Below are positions 43,641-55,330 of a stretch of 64,000 nucleotides of DNA, one piece after another. Below the pieces are notes generated by a model. That model was not told the DNA's origin, did no database searches, and was given only the letters and a program-made list of their open reading frames with translations. This DNA is from Toxorhynchites rutilus septentrionalis (Eukaryota > Arthropoda > Insecta > Diptera > Culicidae): positions 92,454,564-92,518,563 of the forward strand of contig NC_073746.1 in assembly GCF_029784135.1 (NCBI RefSeq), written 5' to 3'. How positions within the stretch are numbered: position 1 is the first letter of the stretch; every line of letters starts with the position of its first letter. Both the position numbers and the translations under genes were made by a program.

Positions 43641-44871
43641 CGAAGGGAGGAACGGTTTGATACTTGCATCGCTACTAGTCCTGTATTATTATGTATGAAA
43701 AATAAAGAAGAAAAATCAGTAATCTTTCTTTTTTTTTTAACATTTCAATACCCTTCAAAAAAAGCACATTATTCATAAGCTGCCATAAAAACAGATTTTT
43801 TTTGTGTGTTCCAAAATAATTCTTCCAACCGAGATGAAAGCTTTTTCTCACATTTAATTTTGTAAATGTTAAGTCAGGGTCTCCTGTAGAATTGAATCAT
43901 AACTCAGTTCAATTCAGTCAGTTGATATGTTTAACAACTCAACTCATTTATTCGATACTTGACAAAATATTTCTATAAATATAGCGAACCCGCAAACCTA
44001 TCAACTTTGATATACAGCCTATTCCCAATCTTAAGGTAACCCTGCCAAATCAACCGATAGCGATCCCGTTTGCGCAAATCTCTAGGCAATCCTGCCATCA
44101 TGTAAAGCAACTGGGCAATCCTGTCCTTTATCGTGCAGCAAAAATGATTTCTCAAATTTATTGGCAATCCTGCCAGCTGTATGCAGTGAATCCACCTTTT
44201 CTCCAGTATTCTGGCAATCCTGCCGTCTCAAACATAAGCGAACCCGCTGATACCTGTACTATTTATAGCATGACGAACCCGCCAACTCTAGTGTTCCCGT
44301 TATATTTTCTCCTCTTCCTTCACACGATAGATTAATCCATTATCCCCACAACGTTTCACTTGTGTCCATAAACTTTGTTTTTTTTCCTGTTATTCTCATT
44401 AAAATTTAATTACTTGGTTATTCAATTGTTATTTCGAAGAAATCAGAACCATCACTTTTTAGAACTTCACTCGACGCACTGATAAAAAAATATTAATTAG
44501 GAAGAATAAACAGTCACTGAAACACAAAACCTAGAACACTTCAAACACCACTCGAACTGTTTACATTTTAGCCGCACATCTTTATCCCGACAATCGCTCT
44601 CAAAATTGACATAAGCACATAGTTTTTTTTATATGTATACGAGAATTCACAAGTACTGATGCCTTGTTCGGCGCAACGTTCCTATAGTGGCCTATATGTA
44701 ATCTTGGCGGCCATCTTTTTCATCTGAAAATTTTCTCTTGAGGGGGCATAGCCCTGACCAGCTTATGCATAATGTGATCTTCACTTGACCAAAAATAGCA
44801 TTCATTTTCGTATTTCACACAATATTTCTTTTTAAGTAGCTTTTACTTACATGTTTTATCCTCGTCGCCAA
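43641..44871 (-). other. gypsy 5' leader with repeated motif
   Basis: 1.2-kb non-coding leader. The primer site lies beside 44871 (TTGGCGACGAGGAT). GGCAATCCTGCC-like motifs recur at about 44084, 44112, 44161 and 44210, and CGAACCCGC at about 43984, 44238 and 44275. Confidence 0.65.
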
Positions 44872-45088
44872 TGTGATGTCGATGGTTTTCGGATTGTAAC
44901 TCTTCTTAATAACGCCCACAAATCTGAGATTGAACTAGTCACTCATACGCCATTCTTTATTCTGCCTCGTTAGTTCTATACATTGACATTATATAACCCA
45001 CTGTCAAAACCATGGCTCATTCTTCTAGCACGGTCCAATGTAAATAGTATATAATCATAGTACAGTGGGCCCATCGCACGATACCACA
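44872..45088 (-). repeat. gypsy 5' LTR, 217 bp
   Basis: Intact copy that defines the empty site of the transposon in the other LTR; only one or two substitutions separate them. Confidence 0.9.
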
Positions 45089-46289
45089 CATCCAAATAAC
45101 TAACTATGCAACGAATTGCAAACAGTTGATTGGTAGAGTCAAAGATGCATCCGCCAAGTCGACTTGAATACTGTATGCCTCTCTTGTTCCGGCTTTACGA
45201 CAAATCGTCGAACAGAAGATTACGGACTGTTCTCAAATGTTCATTAATTCAATTTCATAAATGAAGGATGTATCTTCATGAAATATAAATCAGTTCCCCT
45301 TCAAGTATATTTGCCATTTTGGTAAAATTATCGAGATTTTTTTTTGTTACTCGTTATATCTCTGTCTCTTAAGATTGGATATTCAGTTACTGATATCTCA
45401 ATTTCTATTTTTTTTATGATTTTTTAAATAGCAACTTTTTTTTGAGAAAAAACTGTAAATTTTTTATTCGAATAGCCCCCATTTTGGAAAAATCTCGAAT
45501 TTTCAAAAACCGCCACGTAACAATTTAGATAATTCATTTTTACTTGCCAATTTTTACTAGATCGGTCACTAGACTCTGAGAAAAACGTATCACCAGTTTT
45601 AGAGAGAACATCCACGCGCCCAGTTACCCACAGCATAATAATCACCATGTTGGCATCCAAGAAATATAAAATACATTTTCGAATATACTTTAACCAATCA
45701 CCAAAATGTCCCATAACTCAATTTTGATCCCAACAGCCGGAAACAAAATAACGAAAATTCGTTATTTCTCGACCTGCGGAGTAGGGTCCCCCCTAAAAAC
45801 GTACTGTTCATTGCTCTCTGTCTAGCGAAACTGAAACACTGAACTTATTGAATATCCAAGTCGTTTTCTAGCACTTCTTAGCAACATTACATCTCCCACG
45901 CTTCTAAAAACCATTTCCCGAAGAAATAATACACAAATTATAGCTAGCAGCACCTGTCGACGGCTACAGCAAACCTAATAGAACGAATTTCACTTTCAAT
46001 TTACCACCAAAGAACACGACTTTCACTGTTAGAACATACATTTTTCCCATCCGTATGGCAAAAGTGGGTATTTTGATTCTACTTTTAACCCGGAAACAAT
46101 GCTCGAATTGACGAAAATCGAATGATCGATCGAAAGGTCAATAATAAGTGCGAACACACTTCTAAAATCACACAAGCTCTCTTCCGGCAAGAATATATAT
46201 GAAACAAACCGCGAATATTACTTTAGAATGTATCCATTTTTCAAAACCAACTCTTCGGAAGAAAGTTTGCGTGCTATTAAACAACTACA
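45089..46289. other. no gene seen
   Basis: AT-rich flank of the gypsy element. A short minus-strand ORF at 45424-45714 has no recognisable domain. Confidence 0.45.
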
Positions 46290-47360
46290 CTCTGTCCAAC
46301 TTCTATAAGACCAGGTGATGATCATACTGCTTAGTGTCATTGTAAACAATACCTACACACTAGAAAATAAATTGAAGCATTGTAATTTATATTCTAGTGT
46401 GTAGGTATTGGTGACTACCATACATTACATGATTTTCATATATGTGTGTGCAAGCGCTGCGCGTAAATTAAAGGTTTTATATTTTTCAAGTGCCATGTTT
46501 CTATAAGACCAGTTACATTTTCCGTTGTTTTTTTGTTGTTTTGATCAATAAATCTGGAAAATGCCAAAGGGAAAATGCTCACACAGAAAGAAGAAAGGTG
46601 AAAGAAAATTTCACCATGAAAATGTTGGTATCAGAGAAATGGCTCGTCGGATTGGACGATCCCAGTAAGTAGCAATTATTTGGCGAATCCTCAAGGATAC
46701 GGTAAGAAGGAAAGAGCTCCACGTAAATCGAAGCTCTCTGACCGGTATAAGCGGGAAATAGCTAGAACAGGTTCGAATACCTTGAGGTGCAAATAAAACA
46801 ATATTTCAATTACTCAACTACTCGGGTGACAATTTTTCAAATTTTGTTAAAAAATCTTCACATAAAGAGGGCTTAAAAGGTTGAAGCTCACATCGGAAGA
46901 AGTCTGAGTTTTGCCAAAGCTCACATAAACCGACAGTGGGGCATAGTGTGTCATGACAAAGAATGTTTCCTAAAGAATACATTTTGCTATATACCATAAC
47001 GAATAGTTCTTCAATGTATAGGTTATCTTCACTGACGAAAAAAAGTAAAATTTGGACGGTTCGGTTCTCATGGTTTCAACGGGTACTGGTGTAATTTACG
47101 GAAGAAGAAACAGTATTTTTCAACCAGGAATTTCGGTGGAGGGTTGTGTATGGTTTGGGCGGGATTTTGTGCAACAGGAAAGCTTAAGATAGCTTTCACA
47201 TCATTCAAGGGTTACTCAGATGTTCTGGAATCCTCTCTCCTACCGTTTTTGCGCGGCTATCGTCACAAAAAATTAACATTCCAAGATAACAATGCTACTA
47301 TTCACACCATCAAGGAAACTAAGCAATGGATTAAGAACCAAAAACTTGATTTTTGATGTA
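46290..47360 (+). pseudogene. Tc1-like transposase relic
   Basis: Two TTCTATAAGACCAG motifs (46309, 46499) mark the left end. From ATG at 46561 the helix-turn-helix reads MPKGKMLTQKE … VGIREMARRIGRS with stops. Near 47030-47340 the catalytic region appears: FTDEK, NFGGGLCMVWAGFC, GKLKIAFTSFKGYSD and FQDNNATIHTIKE (second Asp). The C-terminal Glu region is missing. Dead element. Confidence 0.75.
46347..46410. repeat. hairpin in Tc1-like end
   Basis: Arms CAATACCTACACACTAGAA and TTCTAGTGTGTAGGTATTG pair perfectly over 19 bp, with further pairing inward. Confidence 0.85.
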
Positions 47361-50294
47361 GAACTACGTCTTTCAGGAAAGGTTCCAAATCAGAAAACAG
47401 ATCACGTTTTTATGAAATAAAGTTAACGTTAATAACTATTTTCACTGTGAACGAATTCTCATGATTTGCATACCAATCGAATCGGAAATTCTCTAAGATT
47501 TGTTTGATATGCTATACCTTACAATTCGCTAATCTCTAAACGGTTTAAATTCATGAAAACTGGAAGTACTTCCTTTTTTTTCCATACTTTTGTTCTGCCG
47601 ATTTGTGTGCTAACCCTACACGTATTTCGAATGCTTATAACTCGAATATTTCTTAACAGATCAGAAAGATGTTTGTATCAATTGATAGGAAATATTTCTA
47701 CGTGTCTATCACAAATAATAAAATGTTATTTATCATGAGACGAACAATTGAATAACTCTAAAATGTCAAGCGTTATTTAAACGCCCTAACTGCCAAGTTT
47801 TGATTGGCCCGATTTACGGTTTCCCCAACACAGACTTCAAATTCAATGTGCCTGGGAGAATCCGCTTTGTCAAAACATGCAAGTCGGGGGTATTTATTTC
47901 CCACTTAGCTGTGTTTCCCTAACACAGACTTCAAAATTAATGTACCTGGGTGAATCCAAACAACTTCTTCCAAACTTCCAAACAATCAATCGAGAATCAA
48001 ACTATCAACGGAGACGTTTTGACTATTATCGGAAATGTAAATACTAACGCTTCCGACAAAGTAACCTGGTGATTACGTCTAGCTATGCGAACAAATGTTC
48101 ATTGAAACGATTGATTGTCCGCATAAACTGACGTAAGCGTTTTCCAAATGAAAAAAAATATGTTTCAATGCGCAAAATCTCCTAGGCCCTCGTTTTGCCG
48201 ACAATATCCTTCAACTGGATAGATCATTTCATTGGAAATTTGCATGATTATCCTTGTTGACCAAAAAGCAACAAAAATGCGTTTTCCCACCACTAATGGT
48301 GTTGGTGAATACGTCTCCTATGCAAACATGGACAGTACAGGCAATACCTTCATCGCACGGATCACACATGGTAGCCTTTCTGTCCTAATATCAGAAATGT
48401 GGAGGAAACTCCAGAGCACCTAATTCGGCACGTTTCATTTTTTTTTTCTGTTGTACAAACCAGATGGAAACATCTGAGTTTTTCGCCGCATCGCGAATCG
48501 AAAGACGGTTCATTCACACGGATATTGGTTTTTGTGCGTCCGTTGGATGTAACGACTACATCATGAAAATTTATTATTCAATTTTGATTCAGTGTATAAC
48601 AACTTTGTTCATTTTTCTGAATTAAGATGCTCGAAACTTTGACATTATTCTCGAATTACTCGGCAATTTAGTTCCCATTCATTCTTCTCACTCCTGACAA
48701 TCGTCGTAACCTTCCCAATCGAAAGCCACGAATCCATGAGCGGTGTTCCATTATTTCCACTCTCCTCTCGTTCCCAGTTAATGTACGAAATAAAAATTCG
48801 AGTGATTGATCGCTTGATGTGTGTCTTTCCCCCCTCCGTCCCACCGTTGCCCAAGTCTGCGCCTGCGAAACGTCCCAGCCTCAAACGACCAACGTGTCAC
48901 TTTCAATTAGTTCAACGCCCTAAATCAGGTGACATTTGTCTGACGGACTCAGCACAGCTGCCGAATGCTGAATGTATGCTGCGCTGCAAATGCGCAAATT
49001 GAATGGACGAAATAATAACGGAACAAAACAAATCGCGTCGGAAAATTTGCGCTATCCATTAATAACTACAATTATCATCAGCGCATTTTATCGCCCCGAC
49101 GGGCAAACTGGCGAATCATTATAGCGGGCTACAAATTGATGTCATTTAGCGCGGATCATTTAGTTTTTCGCGCGGTCTATTTATTCCTGTTGTTGTTGTT
49201 GCTGCTGGTTGCTGGTCGACAAGTGCACTATTTATAAGTGACATCGCTGCGCAGCCAGATCATCTCCGTGCCAGATGAGTGACTACTCCACTCTGATGAG
49301 AGTGACAAGAGCTCATGTGTTTTCATCCGAGCCGTCTGTCGGTTGCTGCCAAAAATACAACAGACGCGCAGAAAAGGTGATGCACGCGGATTTGTAAAAG
49401 CATACGAAACCAAATGGGAATTCCGCGGAGGGACAGCGGCATGAATACGGGTATGAACCATGAAGTGCATTGTTTTCATTACAGGTGTAATTGGAGACTT
49501 TTGAGAGCAATTTGTTAATTGAATCTTCGAGGAGTTTGAAACTAATTAACCACGATGCATCGAACCTAGAACTCCGACCAACCGACAATAGAAATTTGCA
49601 CCACGAGCGCAACGCAGCTCCTCTGGGAGGCGGGCTGCCGTTCCCCACGTGCGGATGCTGTGTATATGCACCACAAATGACTCTGCAACGGCGGGGGTAG
49701 GTGTTACGTCTGTCCAACTCATGTCAGATGAATTTACTCCATTGAGTGACAGCGCCAATCAGACGCGCGTTAATGCTGCGATGCGATAATAATAATCGTG
49801 ATGCGCTTCTGTGCACTTTTGCAAACTCATACTTTTCGGATGGGACGCTGCGCCCGTCGTTTTGCATGCTCTGATTTCGCTGCTGCTGCTTTGTAGGTGG
49901 AAAGACCGGTAAATGTCATGTATGTGAGTGATAATGGTCACGATGAGCGAATGGCTGCTATGGCTTTGATGTTTCTCTCTGGCACCATCAGCCCGGGGCT
50001 CATCTGCCACTCGTTTGTCACGATTGAAGTGTGAAATTTGGATACGAGCAAGAGACATGTCCCATGGATTAGCTTACGTGACGGACAATGACAAATATTT
50101 TCTGAACTTATAATAGAATAAAGATTTTTGCTTTAATAAATGATAAAATTAATTTTAGATCTTCTTAGATATTTTGTATAGCTATAAATTCGGTTCGCGT
50201 TGTGGAAGCTTCAAATTCAATTTTCAAGATATCGATTTATTAGATATAATCTTTTGACTTAGTTTTGGTTGTGCTAACGTAAGGACATTTATCA
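47361..50294. other. no gene seen
   Basis: Contains a duplicated ~100-bp unit at 47815-47960 (CCAACACAGACTTCAAATTC and CTAACACAGACTTCAAAATT). From 48600 the sequence is more GC-rich and looks single-copy, with a TTGTTGTTGCTGCTGG patch near 49190. No reliable exon. Confidence 0.45.
47815..47960 (+). repeat. short tandem duplication
   Basis: Two units starting GGTTTCCCCAACACAGACTT and TGTTTCCCTAACACAGACTT, each followed by AATGTxCCTGGGxGAATCC. Confidence 0.75.
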
Positions 50295-50337
50295 CTATTC
50301 ACTCACGAGACGCGACACGGAACTAGGACACAACACT

Positions 50338-50450
50338 TATATTCCTTACAAACATTAAAAGGGACACCGTCCAGTAGATGGGCAACATCGAACCCGAGAC
50401 CGGTCGACGATAAAGGTAATTTTAACCCTTTCAATGTTTGTGAGGAATGT
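50338..50450. mobile_element. small foldback MITE
   Basis: Inverted arms ATTCCTTACAAACATTAAAA and TTTCAATGTTTGTGAGGAAT around an unpaired centre; it separates two parts of the left end of the pogo-like element that are contiguous in the right end. Confidence 0.6.
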
Positions 50451-50825
50451 AGGGTAGAGCGGGGCTAGTTGGTTAATTTTGAATAAAATTTGTTACAACT
50501 TTTCCGTATGAAGTTTAGCGCTGGAGTGCTTTATGCCACAATGAAGCTTATATTTTACGCTTTCAATGAAAAATAACCAGAGAATCATTTATTCGACCTA
50601 TTTCATTTATTCAACGTTTTTATAGATCAGAAGAAATTGACCAACTAACCCCACACACAGACTAAGTTGGTCAATATATGGGGCATGTCCATCATATATT
50701 AACTATGATGTGTTTTTTCAATAATGATCTTTTTTTTTCTATTAAAGGTTTCATATATTATCAAGTAAGAAAAAAAACAAATTAATGAAAATTTACATTT
50801 CTCATCTTTTTCTATCTATCTATCA

Positions 50826-50985
50826 AGGAGGCGATCTGGCGTAGTGGTAACATCCATGCCTCTCACGCTAAAGGTCACGAGTTCAATTCTCACTCCCGAC
50901 ATTCTTCCAAAAATGGAAGTAAAAGTGACGAACCAGCCAAATGAGTTGAAAGTCACTATAATACAGATAAAAAAAAAAAAATATC
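50826..50985 (+). mobile_element. tRNA-derived SINE (second family)
   Basis: A box TGGCGTAGTGGTAACATCC and B box GTCACGAGTTCAATTCTC, body CACTCCCGACATTCTTCC, A-rich tail at about 50970-50981. Same family as the inverted pair at 28607-28882. Confidence 0.8.
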
Positions 50986-51149
50986 TATCTATCGGCACCC
51001 AAACTGTTGGCAGAAAACATTTCATCTGCCATTCATGCCATTTCCTGTGCATGAGAGTCAAATGCGCAAATAATGAGCTGTTTTAAAAGCTTCAAAATAG
51101 TTTGTATGTATGCGACCAGACACCTCTTTCTGTTTTCTTTTCTCTTTTC

Positions 51150-51285
51150 ATTTGGGATTGTGCCAAAAAAAAGAGTCCATACGACGTCAATGGGGATCGA
51201 ACCAAGGTCGGCTGGAGTGCAAAGTTACTTTACACGACCACGCTATCCATATAGCTGCCAGCGCTATTATAAAGGACCCTGATAA
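51150..51285 (-). mobile_element. tRNA-derived SINE (third type)
   Basis: Minus strand: A-box-like TATATGGATAGCGTGGTC and B box GGTTCGATCCC, then CATTGACGTCGTATGG. The tRNA-like head has no intact cloverleaf. Confidence 0.55.
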
Positions 51286-51585
51286 TATTACACCTCATCA
51301 TAGAATGAAGTAGGAAGGTGTTTTCTAAGACGATAAAGAAGAACATGAACGAGAATATATCTTTCTCTGTCTGGGCCGTGTATTTGGCAAACTATACGAA
51401 AAGCTTTCATATGCTTTCATTTAAATGTGTCTCCTGTTTCACTCGCTCATATTGGCTCTAGCATATATATTATACAAATTATATACATGTATTGGGGAGT
51501 AGAACATTTTATGTTATCTTTCAGCTCATTTAATGTAATAAATCGGGATGCCAGAACATGTGCTAAAAATTAACTTTGGGTGTGG

Positions 51586-54219
51586 CTAGTCTTCTTCAAA
51601 ATATACAATTAATTCGTCTTTGATTTTGCAGCTGCTGCAGGTGAAAGGTGGATTATTCTGGAGAGCACATTTCATATGTGCCCAATATTCGCATATGTTG
51701 CATTGATTCCGCTTCTTTTTCAGCTGACCTTTCAAAAGAGAGGTTTTTGCACACCAAATACATGCTTTTGTCACGAGACTTCGAATCGATCAGCTTTCGC
51801 GATACTCCACGTTTCGTTTTCATGGCCATTCGGTTTACTTTACCGATCTGATGTCTTCTAGATTTAGCCTGCTCCATTTCCAGTTCGTTTTTCATGGGGG
51901 TGTCGGTCAAAATAGCTGCCTTCCCTTTCGACTTCCAATTGCTGTTAGCTTTCTCGGTCCAGCCTTAGGATACGGTTTTACTGCTTCGGGTGAAAAGTCA
52001 GCAATTTTCTCTTGCTTGATCGAGTATTGTGGCACTTGACGGTGATCCCGCTCCGCATTCTTTTCCTCGGATGACATCATCGGGACTGGTTTATGCGTTC
52101 TTCTGCTCGCATGATATCATCTGGCTTGACCCTTGATCTGCTGTGTCAGTTACTGATTTCTGTTGCTCGGGACGAGTTCTGTCAGTCACAAACGACGGTG
52201 CAAAATCTTTTTTTTTGTGAAGATGCCTGGGTTCCACGGAAGAATACCAGTTTTGTTTAATACACTCATGATATTTGATGGCGTCACAGCCTGTGGCCAT
52301 TTTCGTGAATGGTCACTGTTTTTCCAAGGTTATTCTTCAACCACGAATTCTGGACGATGTGACATACTTTTTGAACCGACCAAAAACTGACACATCGAGC
52401 GGCTGCATACGATGACTACAGTGTGGCGGAAAAGTGACCAGCACAGCACCACTCTGTTTGGTTATGTCCAATGTTTTCGAACTCAGATGAGATGAATGAT
52501 TGTCTAAGACAATTAAAACAGGATGCCCGGAAGTTGGCCTCACGTACATAACGAAATGTTTCATGAACAAGTAAAACTCTTCATCTGTTACTCAGGCACT
52601 AGCATTAGGTGCACCAACACAGTCATCAGGTACGCCATTCAGAAAAAAGTCTTTGAAGTGCACCCGCGGGAAAACAAACATGGGAGGGATAGAATTTCCT
52701 GACGCGGAAACAGCAGCAATCATAGTAACATTTGTTCCATGCTCAGCTGAAGTGATCGCTCCGGCGTTGCGCTTACCTTTAGCTGCCACAATCTTCAGGG
52801 GTTTCAGAACGGTAGGAACCCCAGTTTCGTCTACGTTCCATATACGCGATGCCGTAAAGTTGTATTTTTCCACCACAGCTGATAACTTTTCAAAGTACTC
52901 CGTAACATTCGTCAAATTGTATGACGTGGCTTGGTTTAGGCTAGTAGCTTCCGGCTTCCTAATTGATAGCGTAGAATTCCGTTTCAGAAAATTAGTCTGC
53001 CAATCTTTACCAGCCATTTTGTCTCTCTCCCATGCAGCTGGCATCGGAATCTGGAACTTTTCGGCGCATTGATCGGCCAAACATCGCACTTCTTTGGGGG
53101 AACATCCGAAACAGTTCGCTGCCATGTGCAACATATAATGTGTTAACTCCTTTTCTTGAAACTCGGAGAACACTTTTCGTGGTGTTTTAAACTTCGTGAA
53201 CCTCGTTCGTGGGATTCTCGCCCACGCTCAGCAACTTCATTCGCTCGGAATATCTGGACAGAGTCGTTCGCTTTATATCGTACTAGCTAACCCGGCAAAC
53301 TTCGTCCCGCCCATTTACTTGATTAATTCTCGAGTAATGCAGAAATTTGTGTTTTATTTGTATGGCAGCCACCCCTAAGAGGGGTATCTAACCACCATAG
53401 AAACATTCATTGCACCCTAAAGTTTCCATATGCCTAATTTGGTTTAATTTGCTTGATTAATTCTCGGGTAATGCAAAAATTTGTGTTTCATTTGTACGGC
53501 AGCCCCCTCTAAGAGAGGGGGAAGGAGTATCTTAACACCATAGAAACATTTATTGCATCCTAAAACCTCCACATGGCAAATTTGGTTTCATTTGCTTGAT
53601 TAATTCTCGAGTAATGCAGAAATTTGTGTTTCATTTGTATGGCAGCCCCCCCTTTGAGTGGGGGAAGGACTGTCTAACCATCATAGAAACATTTATTGCA
53701 CCCTAAAACTTTCACATGCCAACTTTGGTTTCGTTTGATTGATTAATTTCCGAGTAATGCAAAAAATTGTGTTTCATTTGTATGGCAGCCCCCTCTAAGA
53801 GAGGGGGAAGGAGTATCTTATCACCATAGAAACATTTCTTGCATCTTAAAACCTCCACATGCCAAATTTGGTTTCATTTGCTTGATTAATTCTCGAGTAA
53901 TGCAGAAATTTGTGTTTCATTTGTATGGCAGCCCCCCCTTTGAGTGAGGGAAGGACTGTCTAACCATCATAGAAACATTTATTGCACCCTAAAACTTTCA
54001 CATGCCAACTTTGGTTTCGTTTGCTTGGTTAATTTCCGAGTAATGCAGAAATTTGTGTTTTATTTGTATGGCAGCCCCCCCTTAGAGAGGGGGGAGGGGT
54101 CTCAAAATATCACGAAAACCTTCCCCGGCCCCAAAAACCCCTACATACCAATTTTCATGTCGATCGGTTCAGTAGTTTCCGAGTCTATAAGAATCAGACA
54201 GACAGACAGACATCACTCC

Positions 54220-54266
<47 letters not shown>

Positions 54267-54389
54267 TAGATAGATAGATTCTCTTGGCGCCAAAGAAATA
54301 CTTTTTCCACCCTTCACTTCAGCAGCGGCTTCTCGAAGCTCTTCAGCAGAATTCGATCCTCTGTTTGTTTTCCGCTTATACGTTCGCAT
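51586..54389 (-). pseudogene. pogo-like transposase with C-terminal zinc finger
   Basis: Begins with MRTYKRKTNRGSNSAEELRE at 54389, a Pipsqueak-type helix-turn-helix, which is cut by the satellite-like element at 53283-54276 and resumes as RTTLSRYSERMK. The main frame (52592-53173) has a CENP-B-like region and the first catalytic motif RIWNVDETG. A TGA at 52589-52591 replaces a likely Trp codon. The next part (52337-52570) has LIVLDNHSSHL, the second catalytic Asp. A frameshift follows, then TPSNIMSVLNKTGILPWNPG. At the C-terminus (51586-51774) CIWCAK … CNICEYWAHMKC … CSSCK forms a PHD-like finger. Several breaks; dead. Confidence 0.8.
53283..54276 (+). mobile_element. satellite-monomer element, copy 5 (complete)
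   Basis: Starts CTAGCTAACCCGGCAAACTT, holds about six ~130-150-bp monomers (TTGATTAATTCTCGAGTAAT, TGTATGGCAGCC, CACCATAGAAACATTTATTG), and ends with GACAGACAGACA followed by a TA and GATA microsatellite. It interrupts the transposase frame, so both boundaries are well defined. Confidence 0.8.
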
Positions 54390-54399
54390 CCTAAAACTA

Positions 54400-55292
54400 A
54401 AGTATCGAGAGGAATGAGCAATAACATTACAAACAAAGGTTGGTTTTCATTTGTTACCTGTTGGATGTATCGTCTGGCCAAGCAGTAGTTCAGGATACGA
54501 AAACAACGAGAAACGGAACAAACACAGCCGGTCTCTTGCCTATATTTATTTTGACATTTGTTCCGCTCCATGCAAAGTATATTAAAATAATCTTCAGGTA
54601 TGCTACATTACTCGATGCATTTTTGTGAGTTGTTGATATTCAATGTTTGTGTTTATTATATTTAGTGAAAACTTGATAGAACAAAACTACAAATATGATA
54701 ATAATATTGTAGGTGGTTTGTGCGGTGGTTGGTATCAGGGTGTCTCGTTCCGAATACAAAGGTAGAAGAGTACAGCATATGCTTTCTATGTTTGTTTATA
54801 GCTTGCGTAATGAAATGCGGCATACCTGAAAATGTTATATACGTTGCTTTCAAACGAGCAATTTCTACAACCGTGCTATTCGTATGCCCAACTAGGCCCG
54901 CTGTTGTGTGACCAACTAGCCCCTCTATTTATGGAAAAGAAAATTAATCAATTTTCAAAAAAAAAATTGAACAGCGGTTTCCATTAACACTTAAAACTAA
55001 TACGAACAATAAATTTTTATTTTACGTTTGAACGGTTTTTTTTCGTGGTTATTAATTATTTTTAGAACAATTTTTTAAAGCGCAAAACGTGAATGATATT
55101 TGGCAAAATCGAAGTCATGTCCATATTTTTTAACCTACTTAATAAAAGGTTTTTCCAATCTGCTGATTGTATTGCATTAACAATTCGCTATATTTCGTCC
55201 ATGGATCGCAATTTTTTTTGAACGCTCGGATCCCGAGATATCACCACTGACCAACTTCCCCGTATGTCCAACTAGCCCCGCCCTACCCTTAG
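54400..55292. other. 5' non-coding part of the pogo-like element
   Basis: No gene. Contains repeated ACCAACTAGCCCC motifs (54911, 55267 region) related to the inverted ends. Confidence 0.5.
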
Positions 55293-55330
55293 TGTGTCCT
55301 AGTTCCGTGTCGCGTCTCGTGACTGAATAG

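Larger units (their letters stand above)
39861..45088 (-). mobile_element. gypsy-type LTR retrotransposon, deleted
   Basis: LTRs of about 217 bp, TGTGATGTCGATGG…ATACCACA, at 39861-41360 (split by a DNA transposon) and 44872-45088. Possible target duplication CATAC/CATCC with one mismatch. Minus-strand contents: primer site TGGCGACGAGGAT after the right LTR, a long leader, Gag-protease-partial RT, an intron-like insertion, a large deletion and the integrase C-terminal tail, then the purine tract AAGGGGGAA next to the left LTR. Confidence 0.9.
50295..55330 (-). mobile_element. pogo-like DNA transposon with long inverted ends, heavily interrupted
   Basis: The ends pair: CTCACGAGACGCGACACGGA then ACTAGGACACA at 50295-50332 and its complement at 55293-55330. 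Inward, AGCGGGGCTAGTTGG at 50457 is matched inverted near 55270. Between them lies a minus-strand pogo-like transposase. Insertions inside are a small foldback MITE (about 50338-50450), two SINEs and a satellite-like element. Membership of the outer repeats in the same element is inferred. Confidence 0.6.
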
